Shown: positions 17,101 through 24,350 of the stretch, piece by piece
Layout of the letters: each line of letters begins with the position of its first letter
Numbering within the stretch: position 1 is the stretch's first letter
NCBI RefSeq assembly: GCF_002944315.1
Contig: NZ_CP024311.1
Span: 1,650,501-1,714,500, forward strand
Reading direction: 5' to 3'
From: Rhizobium sp. NXC24
GTDB taxonomy: Bacteria; Pseudomonadota; Alphaproteobacteria; Rhizobiales; Rhizobiaceae
DNA length: 64,000 bases
Program-made: the position numbers and the translations under genes
Notes under the pieces: generated by a model
The model's input: the letters and a program-made list of their open reading frames with translations, nothing else
The model's database searches: none
Told to the model about the DNA's origin: nothing

Positions 17101-18054
17101 ATGACTTTCGCAGCATACGCGGCGGGTACAGGTATTGTCGTCGCCCTTCTGACAAATGGTTGGAAGCTGTATGATTGGACGGTCGGTGGACTCGCCTATG
17201 CAGCCGAACAATCTGCTACCGCAATTCTGCTCACCAATATTGGAAGCAATTTTATCGCCCGCAGGAAGATTGCCGAGATTTATGAGGGACGGGCTTGCTT
17301 TCAAAGTGCTCAGCCCGTTGCGCTGGATGAGGATGGTCGCCAAAACGACTTGATAGCCTGGTTCTTTTTCAGCCCTGACGGCACATGTCAAACCGGAGAA
17401 TATCCTCCACCCGTGTCTGCAGCCGTATTCGCGTTTCGTAAAAATCACTACGAGTTTGCCGGAGATTTTTCCGGATATGGTTTTATTGGACTGGACGTGG
17501 AAAACGATGGGCCGTTCCTCATCGCGACACCCTCCCAAAGCTCCGTTCCCATAATCGAAATCTTTGCACTTGAAGGAAAAAAACTCCGAAAGGTCGCGCG
17601 GGTCGACGCTTCGATCGACGACGGGGACGGCGAAAGCGAGGTCAAGTTTGATCACAAAATGGTCGATGGATGCCTCGTCGTCATTGCAGCTGCTGAGAAC
17701 CAAAGACATATCTGTCCCAACTCGGGGTCTAGTGAGACGAATGACCTTTCCTTTGACAGATTCTTTGGGATAGCGGACGACGGTAAGCTCACTGTCGACG
17801 GCAATGACGAGACACCTGACGGTGCGGACCGCAGCGTTTACGGAGTTTACATCGACCCATTCGACAGGCTGTGGTTGCCCGGAAGCTGCGACCCCGTGAA
17901 AAACGTCAGTGAAAGCAATGTGTTGGCGTTTTTTGGCTCCTATCATATCAGTGATTTGAGAGCAGCACCTGAATCCGACGGCACAGCCAACGACGTGATT
18001 GGTAAGCTGACCTGCGGGAACATCAAAATCAATCTCAAGGCTAGCGGTTGGTGA
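17101..18054 (+). CDS. hypothetical protein with N-terminal hydrophobic segment
   Basis: About 317 aa from ATG 17101, preceded by AGG; the frame is open back to 16897, but the first 68 residues of that version look untranslated. Residues about 1-25 (MTFAAYAAGTGIVVALLTNG) could be a signal anchor. The rest is a beta-rich, acidic domain (for example GDGESEVKFDHKMVDGCLVV) that may be periplasmic. No family recognised. A 307-codon frame on the opposite strand is treated as a shadow. Confidence 0.55.
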   Translation: MTFAAYAAGTGIVVALLTNGWKLYDWTVGGLAYAAEQSATAILLTNIGSNFIARRKIAEIYEGRACFQSAQPVALDEDGRQNDLIAWFFFSPDGTCQTGEYPPPVSAAVFAFRKNHYEFAGDFSGYGFIGLDVENDGPFLIATPSQSSVPIIEIFALEGKKLRKVARVDASIDDGDGESEVKFDHKMVDGCLVVIAAAENQRHICPNSGSSETNDLSFDRFFGIADDGKLTVDGNDETPDGADRSVYGVYIDPFDRLWLPGSCDPVKNVSESNVLAFFGSYHISDLRAAPESDGTANDVIGKLTCGNIKINLKASGW

Positions 18055-18302
18055 TTAGGGACCGCGTTGGGAAGGCCCGAATGGACCGAAAGCCCGTGCT
18101 GTGCACAATTAACAAAGCTATCATCGACAGGACCTCAGAGGTGGAAGCGGTGGTTCATTGGTCACGAACGAGGGGACCCACTCTTTGAACTAGGATGGGA
18201 GGCTTTTCGTCCTGCGGAGTGAGACAAAAATCAGCGATCCGCTGGAAACGGCCTCACACGTCCGGGTAACCGCTTACGCTCGCTCTCGATGTAAGATCGG
18301 CT

Positions 18303-18332
18303 TTCCGGCTGGGAATTGTGCTCCAGCCGGAA
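18303..18332. repeat. inverted repeat (10-bp arms, 10-base loop)
   Basis: TTCCGGCTGG at 18303-18312 pairs perfectly with CCAGCCGGAA at 18323-18332. There is no T-run on either side, so it is a hairpin of unknown role rather than a clear terminator. Confidence 0.5.
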
Positions 18333-18343
18333 GAACTCGTTAG

Positions 18344-18361
18344 GGCCTTGACATCAAGGCC
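18344..18361. repeat. 18-bp palindrome
   Basis: GGCCTTGA-CA-TCAAGGCC is symmetric with 8-bp arms. It lies 12 bases after the neighbouring hairpin and could be an operator or part of a terminator structure; no gene start is close. Confidence 0.4.
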
Positions 18362-18529
18362 GGTCGTTTGGAGCCGATTCTTTGCGATTATCGCCTGCCC
18401 AATCGCCAATTGCCAATGCTCTATGCCCCCGCCGTCAGATGACGCTTAAACTCCGACGTTGCCTGGATTTTGCTATAGAGAAGTTTGGAAAAACTAGATG
18501 GCTCATAGGCCTCCGCTCAGACGCTTCCG

Positions 18530-19264
18530 CTAGAGAGATGTGGACTGCTTAGATGATGTGGCCTTGCCGGTGGCGGATCGGAGGGTGGCCTCAAACTCTT
18601 GTGCTGCGAGATGCTTGGCCAATCGCTCTCCATCCACGAGGTTATGTGCCTCTGCCAATTCGCTCGCTTTAATGGCGTCGCCCGACATGATTGCTCCTGC
18701 AATCGCCTCGTGCTGTGACACGATAGTTGCTGGCTCGAACAGCAATGAGTCGACTGAACGAATGTACATTCGTATCTGAGACTCTATCGAAGCGTATTGG
18801 GCTATCAGGCGTTGGTTCCCAGCCAGCTCGACGATGGTTTTGTGAAACTTAAAATCTGCCTCGGCGATCTTGCTCCACGACCCTCCATCACATTGCTTCT
18901 CAAGGTGGCCAAGCGCCTTTTTTAGAACCGAGGTCGATCGTGGATCAATTGACTTGGCCACCAACAGTGCGCTCAAGCGCTCCATCGATGATCGTACCGT
19001 GTAAAGCTCCCACACATCAGTAGACGACAGGGAGGCAACAGACCATCCAGCGTATCGCTTAAGGCTCATTAGCCCTTCAGTTGCGAGCTGCTGGAGAGCA
19101 CTTCGGATTGTTGCCCGCGACAGTTCCAGTTCTTCGGAGAGCTGACCCTCTGTGATGCGGCTCCCCGGCGCGATCGTCCCGTCGATGATCGCGTTTCGGA
19201 TAACGTCTGCAGCTTTAATCTCCGCAGGAACTTTGACAATTTTCTCCACGCCGAAATTTTGCAA
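18530..19264 (-). CDS. GntR-family (FadR/FCD) transcriptional regulator
   Basis: The 244-aa product has a winged HTH (about 10-75, GSRITEGQLSEELELSRATI then RSALQQLATEGL) and a C-terminal all-helical FCD ligand domain (DFKFHKTIVELAGN, HEAIAGAIMSGD). The start is taken as TTG 19264: GAGGG lies seven bases upstream, and this start aligns residue for residue with the ATG of the second GntR protein at 37249-37914. The longer frame to 19552 would run through the operator palindromes. It is divergent from the class II aldolase gene and likely represses both itself and that gene. About 50% similar by eye to the second GntR protein. Confidence 0.85.
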   Translation of the reverse strand: MQNFGVEKIVKVPAEIKAADVIRNAIIDGTIAPGSRITEGQLSEELELSRATIRSALQQLATEGLMSLKRYAGWSVASLSSTDVWELYTVRSSMERLSALLVAKSIDPRSTSVLKKALGHLEKQCDGGSWSKIAEADFKFHKTIVELAGNQRLIAQYASIESQIRMYIRSVDSLLFEPATIVSQHEAIAGAIMSGDAIKASELAEAHNLVDGERLAKHLAAQEFEATLRSATGKATSSKQSTSL

Positions 19265-19279
19265 GAACGCGCCCTCATG

Positions 19280-19383
19280 TGGTCGACCATTTTCATGTGC
19301 ATACGTTAATGGATAGCAGAAAAATTGTCGACAGACGTTTTGTAGCAGCATGTTTCTATCTAAAAATGGTCGACCATCGACAA
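19280..19383. promoter_or_regulatory. cluster of GTCGAC-centred operators between GntR and aldolase genes
   Basis: TGGTCGACCA occurs at 19280-19289, TTGTCGACAG at 19325-19334, ATGGTCGACCAT (perfect palindrome) at 19366-19377, with a half-site TCGACAA directly after. These fit the t-GT-N-AC-a form of FadR/VanR-type GntR operators and sit between divergent genes, so autoregulation is the natural reading. Confidence 0.6.
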
Positions 19384-19527
19384 TTTTCGTCTTCCATTCT
19401 GGCAGTTTCCCTGTATTATTCTCCGCGAGATTTGTCGGAAGAGAGCGTCGCAAACTCTCAGGTTTCATAGCGTCGACTGTTGGGCGCGCTGCAATCTGGA
19501 GGCTTTGGCGATCGAAGAAAAGCGAAC

Positions 19528-20289
19528 ATGGATCAAGCCAATATGGGTTCACAAAGTCAGCTCCAGAATGAGACTGAGCTTCGCATCGACTTAGCCGCCG
19601 CGTTCAGGCTCGCTGCCAGCTTTGGTTGGAACGAGTCAGTGAGCAATCACTTCAGCTGCGCAGTAGGCGCGGACGGCGGCAAATTCCTATTGAACCCCAA
19701 GTGGAAGCACTTCGCCCGTATTAGGGCAAGCGACCTTCTGTTGCTGGATGTCAGTGATCCGGAGACTATGCGTCGAGCGAACGCGCCGGATGCTACAGCC
19801 TGGTCAATTCACGGCGCGGTGCATCGCAAAAACGTTGATGCCCGGGTTGTCCTGCACGCGCACCCCCCTTACTCGACTGCTTTATCCAGTTTGCGTGACC
19901 CTGGTCTGAAGCCGATCGATCAAACGACCGCGCGATTTTATGGGCTAGTGAATGTCGATTTGGGTTTCGGCGGACTTGCTGATGGTGACGGAGAGGCGGA
20001 AAGGTTGGCTGCCGCCCTGGGAGAGGCACCCATCCTCATGATGGGTAACCATGGCGTGACCGTCTCCGCGAAAACAATTCCCGAGGCCTTTGAGCACCTT
20101 TACCTATTTGAACGAGCGGCCAAAAATATGATCTTGGCATACTCGTCAGGACAGCCTCTATCGATCATGTCTCACGACCTCGCCCTCAAGACTGCTGCGG
20201 AATGGCTCGCCTACACGAATCAAGCCTATGCCCACTTTGAGCAATTGAAGGACATGCTCGACGAGGACGACCCAAGCTTCAAAGACTAG
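19528..20289 (+). CDS. class II aldolase/adducin family protein
   Basis: The 253-aa protein has the class II aldolase fold: an early SFGWNESVSNHFSC segment, zinc ligands in VLHAHPPYSTAL (H-x-H), and the late GNHGVTV His. Members act as fuculose/ribulose phosphate aldolases, epimerases or decarboxylases using a divalent metal; the substrate cannot be read here. ATG 19528 is used (upstream TTG/GTG extensions are weak). It is divergent from the GntR gene and 79 bases before a GlxA-type regulator, so it belongs to the catabolic island. Confidence 0.8.
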   Translation: MDQANMGSQSQLQNETELRIDLAAAFRLAASFGWNESVSNHFSCAVGADGGKFLLNPKWKHFARIRASDLLLLDVSDPETMRRANAPDATAWSIHGAVHRKNVDARVVLHAHPPYSTALSSLRDPGLKPIDQTTARFYGLVNVDLGFGGLADGDGEAERLAAALGEAPILMMGNHGVTVSAKTIPEAFEHLYLFERAAKNMILAYSSGQPLSIMSHDLALKTAAEWLAYTNQAYAHFEQLKDMLDEDDPSFKD

Positions 20290-20367
20290 TAGCCCTGATG
20301 GCAGCATCCAAAGACTACAGCGAGAAATCGTGTGCAGGCCTTAATCGGCCGCGTGGGAGTAAAACGA

Positions 20368-21447
20368 ATGACCAGTGATCTTTCGAAATCTTCGCCCCGT
20401 GGAGCGATAGCTTTCGTCTTCTACCTCGTGCCCGAATTTTCGATGTACACGCTCTCCTCTGCGTTGGAAGCGCTTCGCTTGGCCAATCGGCTGTTGGGGT
20501 ATGAAGCTTATAGCTGGCGCATGGTATCGGAAGACGGTGAGCCCGTGCTAGCAAACTGCGGTCTGCTTTTCAGGGTCACAAGTAGTCTAGCCAACGAACG
20601 CAGGCTTCTCGAAGCACGCAGGCAGTATATGACGATAGTCTGCGCAGAAGATCGCATTGAGACACACACGAACAAGGCTTTGGAAGCCTGGCTGCGAGAT
20701 TGTAAGAAGCGCGGGATTGTCTTGGGTGCGCTCGGAACGGGAACCTATGTGCTGGCAAATGCAGGGCTGTTGGCGAATAAGCGATGCACCATCCATTGGG
20801 AGATGCAACCCAGTTTCGCTGAAAGATTCAAGACGGTCGACCTCGACGCCTCCATTTACACCTCGGATGGCGACATCTGGACGTGCGCAGGTGGCGCCGC
20901 GTCCTACGATATGATGTTAAGTATCGTGGAGCGGGACTTTGGTGTAGCCGCAGCTGCCAGCATTTGTGAATATGCAGTTGTCGAGCACGCGCGTGCGGCA
21001 GAATCGCGCCAACGCATACCAATTTCGCGACGGTTAGGGTTGCAAAACCAATCGATAATAAGAGCGATCGAGCAAATGGAACAGAACATTGCTGAGCCAA
21101 TCTCGATTTCTACAGTTGCTTCGCGTATCTCTCTCTCCAGGCGTCAGATCGAGAGGCTATTCAGACAAGAGCTTAATCGGTCGCCGGTCAATTACTACAG
21201 AGAACTCAGGCTGGACCGAGCACGTTTACTACTCATGCAATCCGAAATGCAGGTCATCGACGTCGCTATTGCCTGCGGTTTTGTCTCGACATCACATTTC
21301 TCGAAGGTATTTCGTGATGCCTTTGGAATGGCGCCGCGTGATGCTAGAGGCGAAAGAAAAGCGGCGTGGAGGATCGGCGAAACTGGCATGCGACCGGGCG
21401 TGGCGTCGACGGATGCAAGATCTCATCGCTTTGCAAAAGCAGCGTAA
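20368..21447 (+). CDS. GlxA/GbdR-type AraC-family regulator with DJ-1/PfpI domain
   Basis: The 359-aa protein has an N-terminal DJ-1/PfpI-like ligand domain (about 10-190, IAFVFYLVPEFSMYTLSSAL, then GALGTGTYVLANAGLL) and a C-terminal double-HTH AraC domain (about 220-325, ISISTVASRISLSRRQIERL then IDVAIACGFVSTSHFSKVF). This layout is that of GbdR, the activator of glycine betaine and dimethylglycine catabolism in Pseudomonas, which fits the neighbourhood. ATG 20368 follows GGGAG. Whether the inducer is betaine, dimethylglycine or another methylated amine is inferred. Confidence 0.85.
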   Translation: MTSDLSKSSPRGAIAFVFYLVPEFSMYTLSSALEALRLANRLLGYEAYSWRMVSEDGEPVLANCGLLFRVTSSLANERRLLEARRQYMTIVCAEDRIETHTNKALEAWLRDCKKRGIVLGALGTGTYVLANAGLLANKRCTIHWEMQPSFAERFKTVDLDASIYTSDGDIWTCAGGAASYDMMLSIVERDFGVAAAASICEYAVVEHARAAESRQRIPISRRLGLQNQSIIRAIEQMEQNIAEPISISTVASRISLSRRQIERLFRQELNRSPVNYYRELRLDRARLLLMQSEMQVIDVAIACGFVSTSHFSKVFRDAFGMAPRDARGERKAAWRIGETGMRPGVASTDARSHRFAKAA

Positions 21448-21475
21448 TTCGCCGCCTTGCAATTCGTCTTGATTG

Positions 21476-22468
21476 TCAGGAAGCTTTGGCTGAGAAAATC
21501 CCGTTGGTTGCATTCTGCGCTTCCCAGCGTTCTTGGATCTTGCGACCTTCTTCGATCATCCAATCTCGGAAGCGCTTCGCCATTCCGGTGAGGCGCATTC
21601 CCGCTGGGGCCACAAGGTAAAACGAGCGATCAGTGTGGACTTCATAGGTAGCTGGCTTAATCAACGCCCCAGTATCAAGAAGATGGTCGGTCATACCTAG
21701 CCAACCAAGGCCAATCCCCTGACCCTCGATTGCAGCAGCCAGCAAGGCTTGCTGGTCAGAAAACGTAATACGCTCATGCGTACTACCGATGGGCGATCCA
21801 GCCTTTTCGAAATAGTCACGCCAATCTTCACGAGGACGGAAGCGTTCCTTTAGGTAAAGAAGATTGCTGGATTTAAGTTGGGTTAACGTCACAGGGCCTT
21901 CGACTGATTCAAAGTAGCGAGGGGCGCAAAGTGGGAAATAAACTTCATCAAAAAGCCGCCATGCATCGAGGTCCTCCCAATGCCCATGGCCGAGCCGGAT
22001 TGAAAAATCACCATTCTCGGCAGCGGGATTGATGTCCCGGCTCATTATTTTCAAGCTCAAATCAATATCGGGTGCCGAGGCACGAAGTTCCAGGTAGCGC
22101 GGGAGCAAGAAGTGCGCTGCAGCAGAGGATGACGCGCAAAATGTCACCAGATTGCCGTTTGCCTTGTGCGCGATCTCCGCAAGGCCAGTCTGGATATTCC
22201 CGAAACCTCGCTCCACCGACTTAAACAGGATTTCACCATCGTCAGTCAGCTCGATATTGCGTCCTTTGCGATCAAACAGACGGGTGCCGAGATGCTTTTC
22301 AAGATTTTTTATCTGATAGGAGACCGAAGGCTGAGTAACGTTCATTTCGAGAGCTGCGGCATGGAAGCTTCCGAGCCGTGCCGTTGCCTCGAATACGAAG
22401 AGGGCCACAGGAGATGAGATCTGTCTACGCAAACTATCCGACATACGGACCCTTGAGAGATTAGCCAT
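21476..22468 (-). CDS. LysR-family (GcvA-like) regulator
   Basis: The 330-aa product has an N-terminal winged HTH (FVFEATARLGSFHAAALEMN, then VTQPSVSYQIKNLEKHLG) and a periplasmic-binding-protein-like effector domain. ATG 22468 with AAGG upstream is preferred; the ATG at 22486 overlaps a T-N11-A palindrome at 22485-22499. Related palindromes lie before other operons of the island, so this protein is a candidate regulator of them. It converges on the GlxA-type gene. Confidence 0.85.
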   Translation of the reverse strand: MANLSRVRMSDSLRRQISSPVALFVFEATARLGSFHAAALEMNVTQPSVSYQIKNLEKHLGTRLFDRKGRNIELTDDGEILFKSVERGFGNIQTGLAEIAHKANGNLVTFCASSSAAAHFLLPRYLELRASAPDIDLSLKIMSRDINPAAENGDFSIRLGHGHWEDLDAWRLFDEVYFPLCAPRYFESVEGPVTLTQLKSSNLLYLKERFRPREDWRDYFEKAGSPIGSTHERITFSDQQALLAAAIEGQGIGLGWLGMTDHLLDTGALIKPATYEVHTDRSFYLVAPAGMRLTGMAKRFRDWMIEEGRKIQERWEAQNATNGIFSAKAS

Positions 22469-22484
22469 GGCAGCAACCTTAAAC

Positions 22485-22499
22485 ATAAGCCTGATTTAT
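22485..22499. promoter_or_regulatory. T-N11-A palindrome upstream of the LysR gene
   Basis: ATAAGCCTGATTTAT, read on the minus strand as ATAAATCAGGCTTAT, has the ATAA-N7-TTAT form. It lies just upstream of the preferred LysR start, as autoregulated LysR genes usually have. Confidence 0.5.
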
Positions 22500-22665
22500 C
22501 GTTGGCGCAAACGACTTTGTCGTTCCGCTAGCGGGGTCGCGGCTTTGTGAGGGGCCTTACGCAAATTGATGGGTGACTGGTGACAGGGTGTCACATCAAC
22601 CTAATCAATGTCCCGGCCGGTGGCTTGGGAGGATCACACCGGCAAGGAGCCTTCGTTCATTGTAG

Positions 22666-22691
22666 CCCCGTCGCGTGGAACCGCGACGGGG
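22666..22691 (-). terminator. GC-rich hairpin after the SDR operon
   Basis: CCCCGTCGCG (22666-22675) and CGCGACGGGG (22682-22691) form a perfect 10-bp stem with a six-base loop, 17 bases after the stop of the last gene of the 31694-22709 operon. No T-run follows, so factor-independent termination is uncertain. Confidence 0.5.
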
Positions 22692-22708
22692 AGAGGCTAG
22701 GGCGTGAT

Positions 22709-23518
22709 TTACGCCACGCAGTTGAGGCCGCCATCCACGTAGATTTCGGATCCGGTGATGTACGAGGACTCGTCACTGGCGAGAAACAGCGCTGCGTTTG
22801 CAATATCCCAAGCCGTGCCAGTCCGCCTTAGCGGGACGCGGGCGGCGCGAGTCTTCGCCAGTTCCTCAAAGTTGATCTCGGATTCCGGTTTGCCACTATT
22901 CTGGATGGTGGCGTCCCGAGCCATCGGGGTATCGATGATGCCAGGCAGGATAGAGTTCGCTCGGATGCCGTTCGCAGCGTACGTGGCCGCGAGGTTGCGA
23001 GTAAAGGATACCGCAGAGCCCTTCGAGACGTTGTACGCGATGTAAGGAGCACCAAGATTTCTAAAGCCCGAGATTGAAGAAATATTGATGATCGAGCCCT
23101 TACCCTGCTTGATCATGTGGGGCAGGGCGTGCTTGCAAGGTAGGAAGAACGCCTTCGTGTTGACGTTCATCACGAGATCCCAATCCTCGACTGTAGTGTC
23201 GACTGGACTGCCCGCCTTCAGAATGCCAACGTTATTGTGCAAAACGTCAATGCTTCCAAAAGCATCAACGCACGCGGCCACCATCTGCTTGACCGAAGCT
23301 TCGTCGGTAACGTTACCCGCGAAAACTTCTGCCTGGCCGCCATCTTCGCGAATGATCTTTACGGTCTCGGCGGCTGCAGCCTCATTGAGGTCAACTGCGA
23401 GAACCTTCGCACCTTCGCGTGCAAACAGCACTGCCGCTGCCTTGCCGTTGCCCCAACCCGGCCCCATCGAGCCAGCGCCGGTTACCAGTATCGACTTTCC
23501 ATTAAGACGACCCGTCAT
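22709..23518 (-). CDS. short-chain dehydrogenase/reductase (SDR)
   Basis: The 269-aa protein is a classical SDR with NAD(P)-binding TGAGSMGPGWGNG, the NNVG motif, Ser in INISSISG and the catalytic Y-x3-K in YNVSK. ATG 23518 is used because GGAG lies six bases before it; the upstream ATG 23530 has no site. It is the last gene of a seven-gene minus-strand operon. It probably oxidises an alcohol or hydroxy-acid intermediate of the pathway; substrate not predictable. Confidence 0.85.
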   Translation of the reverse strand: MTGRLNGKSILVTGAGSMGPGWGNGKAAAVLFAREGAKVLAVDLNEAAAAETVKIIREDGGQAEVFAGNVTDEASVKQMVAACVDAFGSIDVLHNNVGILKAGSPVDTTVEDWDLVMNVNTKAFFLPCKHALPHMIKQGKGSIINISSISGFRNLGAPYIAYNVSKGSAVSFTRNLAATYAANGIRANSILPGIIDTPMARDATIQNSGKPESEINFEELAKTRAARVPLRRTGTAWDIANAALFLASDESSYITGSEIYVDGGLNCVA

Positions 23519-23529
23519 CTCTATCTCCA

Positions 23530-24312
23530 TTAAACGCTGTGAAGGAAGTGGCTCATTCCGCCGTCGACGTTCAGCAACTGGCCGCTGACATAAGACGACG
23601 CACCCGAAAGCAAGAAGACAGTCGGTCCACCAAGTTCAGCCGGATCGCCCCAGCGAGCGGCGGGCGTCCGAACGTTGATCTTATTTGCAAAGGCCTCGTC
23701 CTGCAGACGTTCCTTATTAATGTCCGTTACAAAGTAACCTGGCGCGATTGCGTTCACACGAATGCCGAACCGGCCAAGCTCCGCAGAAGCGGCTCGCGTG
23801 AAGCCCACAATCGCCCCTTTCGCAGAGGTGTAATTGCAGATGCCCGCCCTCGGGCTCGTAAAGGCGATCGAGGAAACGTTCACGATACGACCACGGTCGT
23901 TTGCGTCTGACTTCTTCATTTCTGACGCAGCGGCCTTGGTGAGGATGAACGGAGCGATCATGTGTACAGCCATGATCTTCTCATAGCTCTCTGTCGTCTC
24001 GTCCCATATAGAGTCGTGGAGCAGCATACCGGCGTTGTTCACCAGCCCCCAGATGCTGCCATGCCGTTCGACGATCGTGGGCACAGCGGCCGCCACTGCT
24101 GCGTGGTCTGCCATATCGAATGCCAGATAGTCGGCCTTCAAACCATCTGCTTCAAGTTCGGCCTTCCGAGCGCGTCCCGCCTCTTCAGTACGGCCGTGCA
24201 GCACTACCGTCGCGCCAGCCTCTGCCGCAGCACGTGCCGACGCCCATCCGAGACCTCGGGTTGACCCTGTGATAAATACGACTTTGCCGTCGAGTGAGAA
24301 GGGGTTCTTCAT
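23530..24312 (-). CDS. short-chain dehydrogenase/reductase (SDR)
   Basis: The 260-aa classical SDR carries TGSTRGLG, NNAGM, the catalytic Ser in VNVSS and Y-T-S-A-K. The usual C-terminal GGMSH follows. AGGA lies upstream of the ATG. It lies 12 bases before the other SDR and 38 bases after the GcvT-type dehydrogenase, so the three are co-transcribed. Related to 3-oxoacyl-ACP reductase and gluconate 5-dehydrogenase types, but the substrate is unknown. Confidence 0.85.
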   Translation of the reverse strand: MKNPFSLDGKVVFITGSTRGLGWASARAAAEAGATVVLHGRTEEAGRARKAELEADGLKADYLAFDMADHAAVAAAVPTIVERHGSIWGLVNNAGMLLHDSIWDETTESYEKIMAVHMIAPFILTKAAASEMKKSDANDRGRIVNVSSIAFTSPRAGICNYTSAKGAIVGFTRAASAELGRFGIRVNAIAPGYFVTDINKERLQDEAFANKINVRTPAARWGDPAELGGPTVFLLSGASSYVSGQLLNVDGGMSHFLHSV

Positions 24313-24350
24313 TACATCTGTCCTGATTGTAGTACGGTAGGGTGTTGGAT

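Larger units (their letters stand above)
18055..18529. other. 475-base gap with two inverted repeats
   Basis: No gene is seen. The gap marks the boundary between the accessory island and the catabolic region. It holds the hairpin at 18303-18332 and the palindrome at 18344-18361, described separately. Confidence 0.4.

Noticed and set aside
17023..17946. 307-codon minus-strand frame
   Set aside because: Antisense to the plus-strand gene at 17101-18054. It has no ribosome-binding site, and its sequence has the odd composition of a shadow frame.
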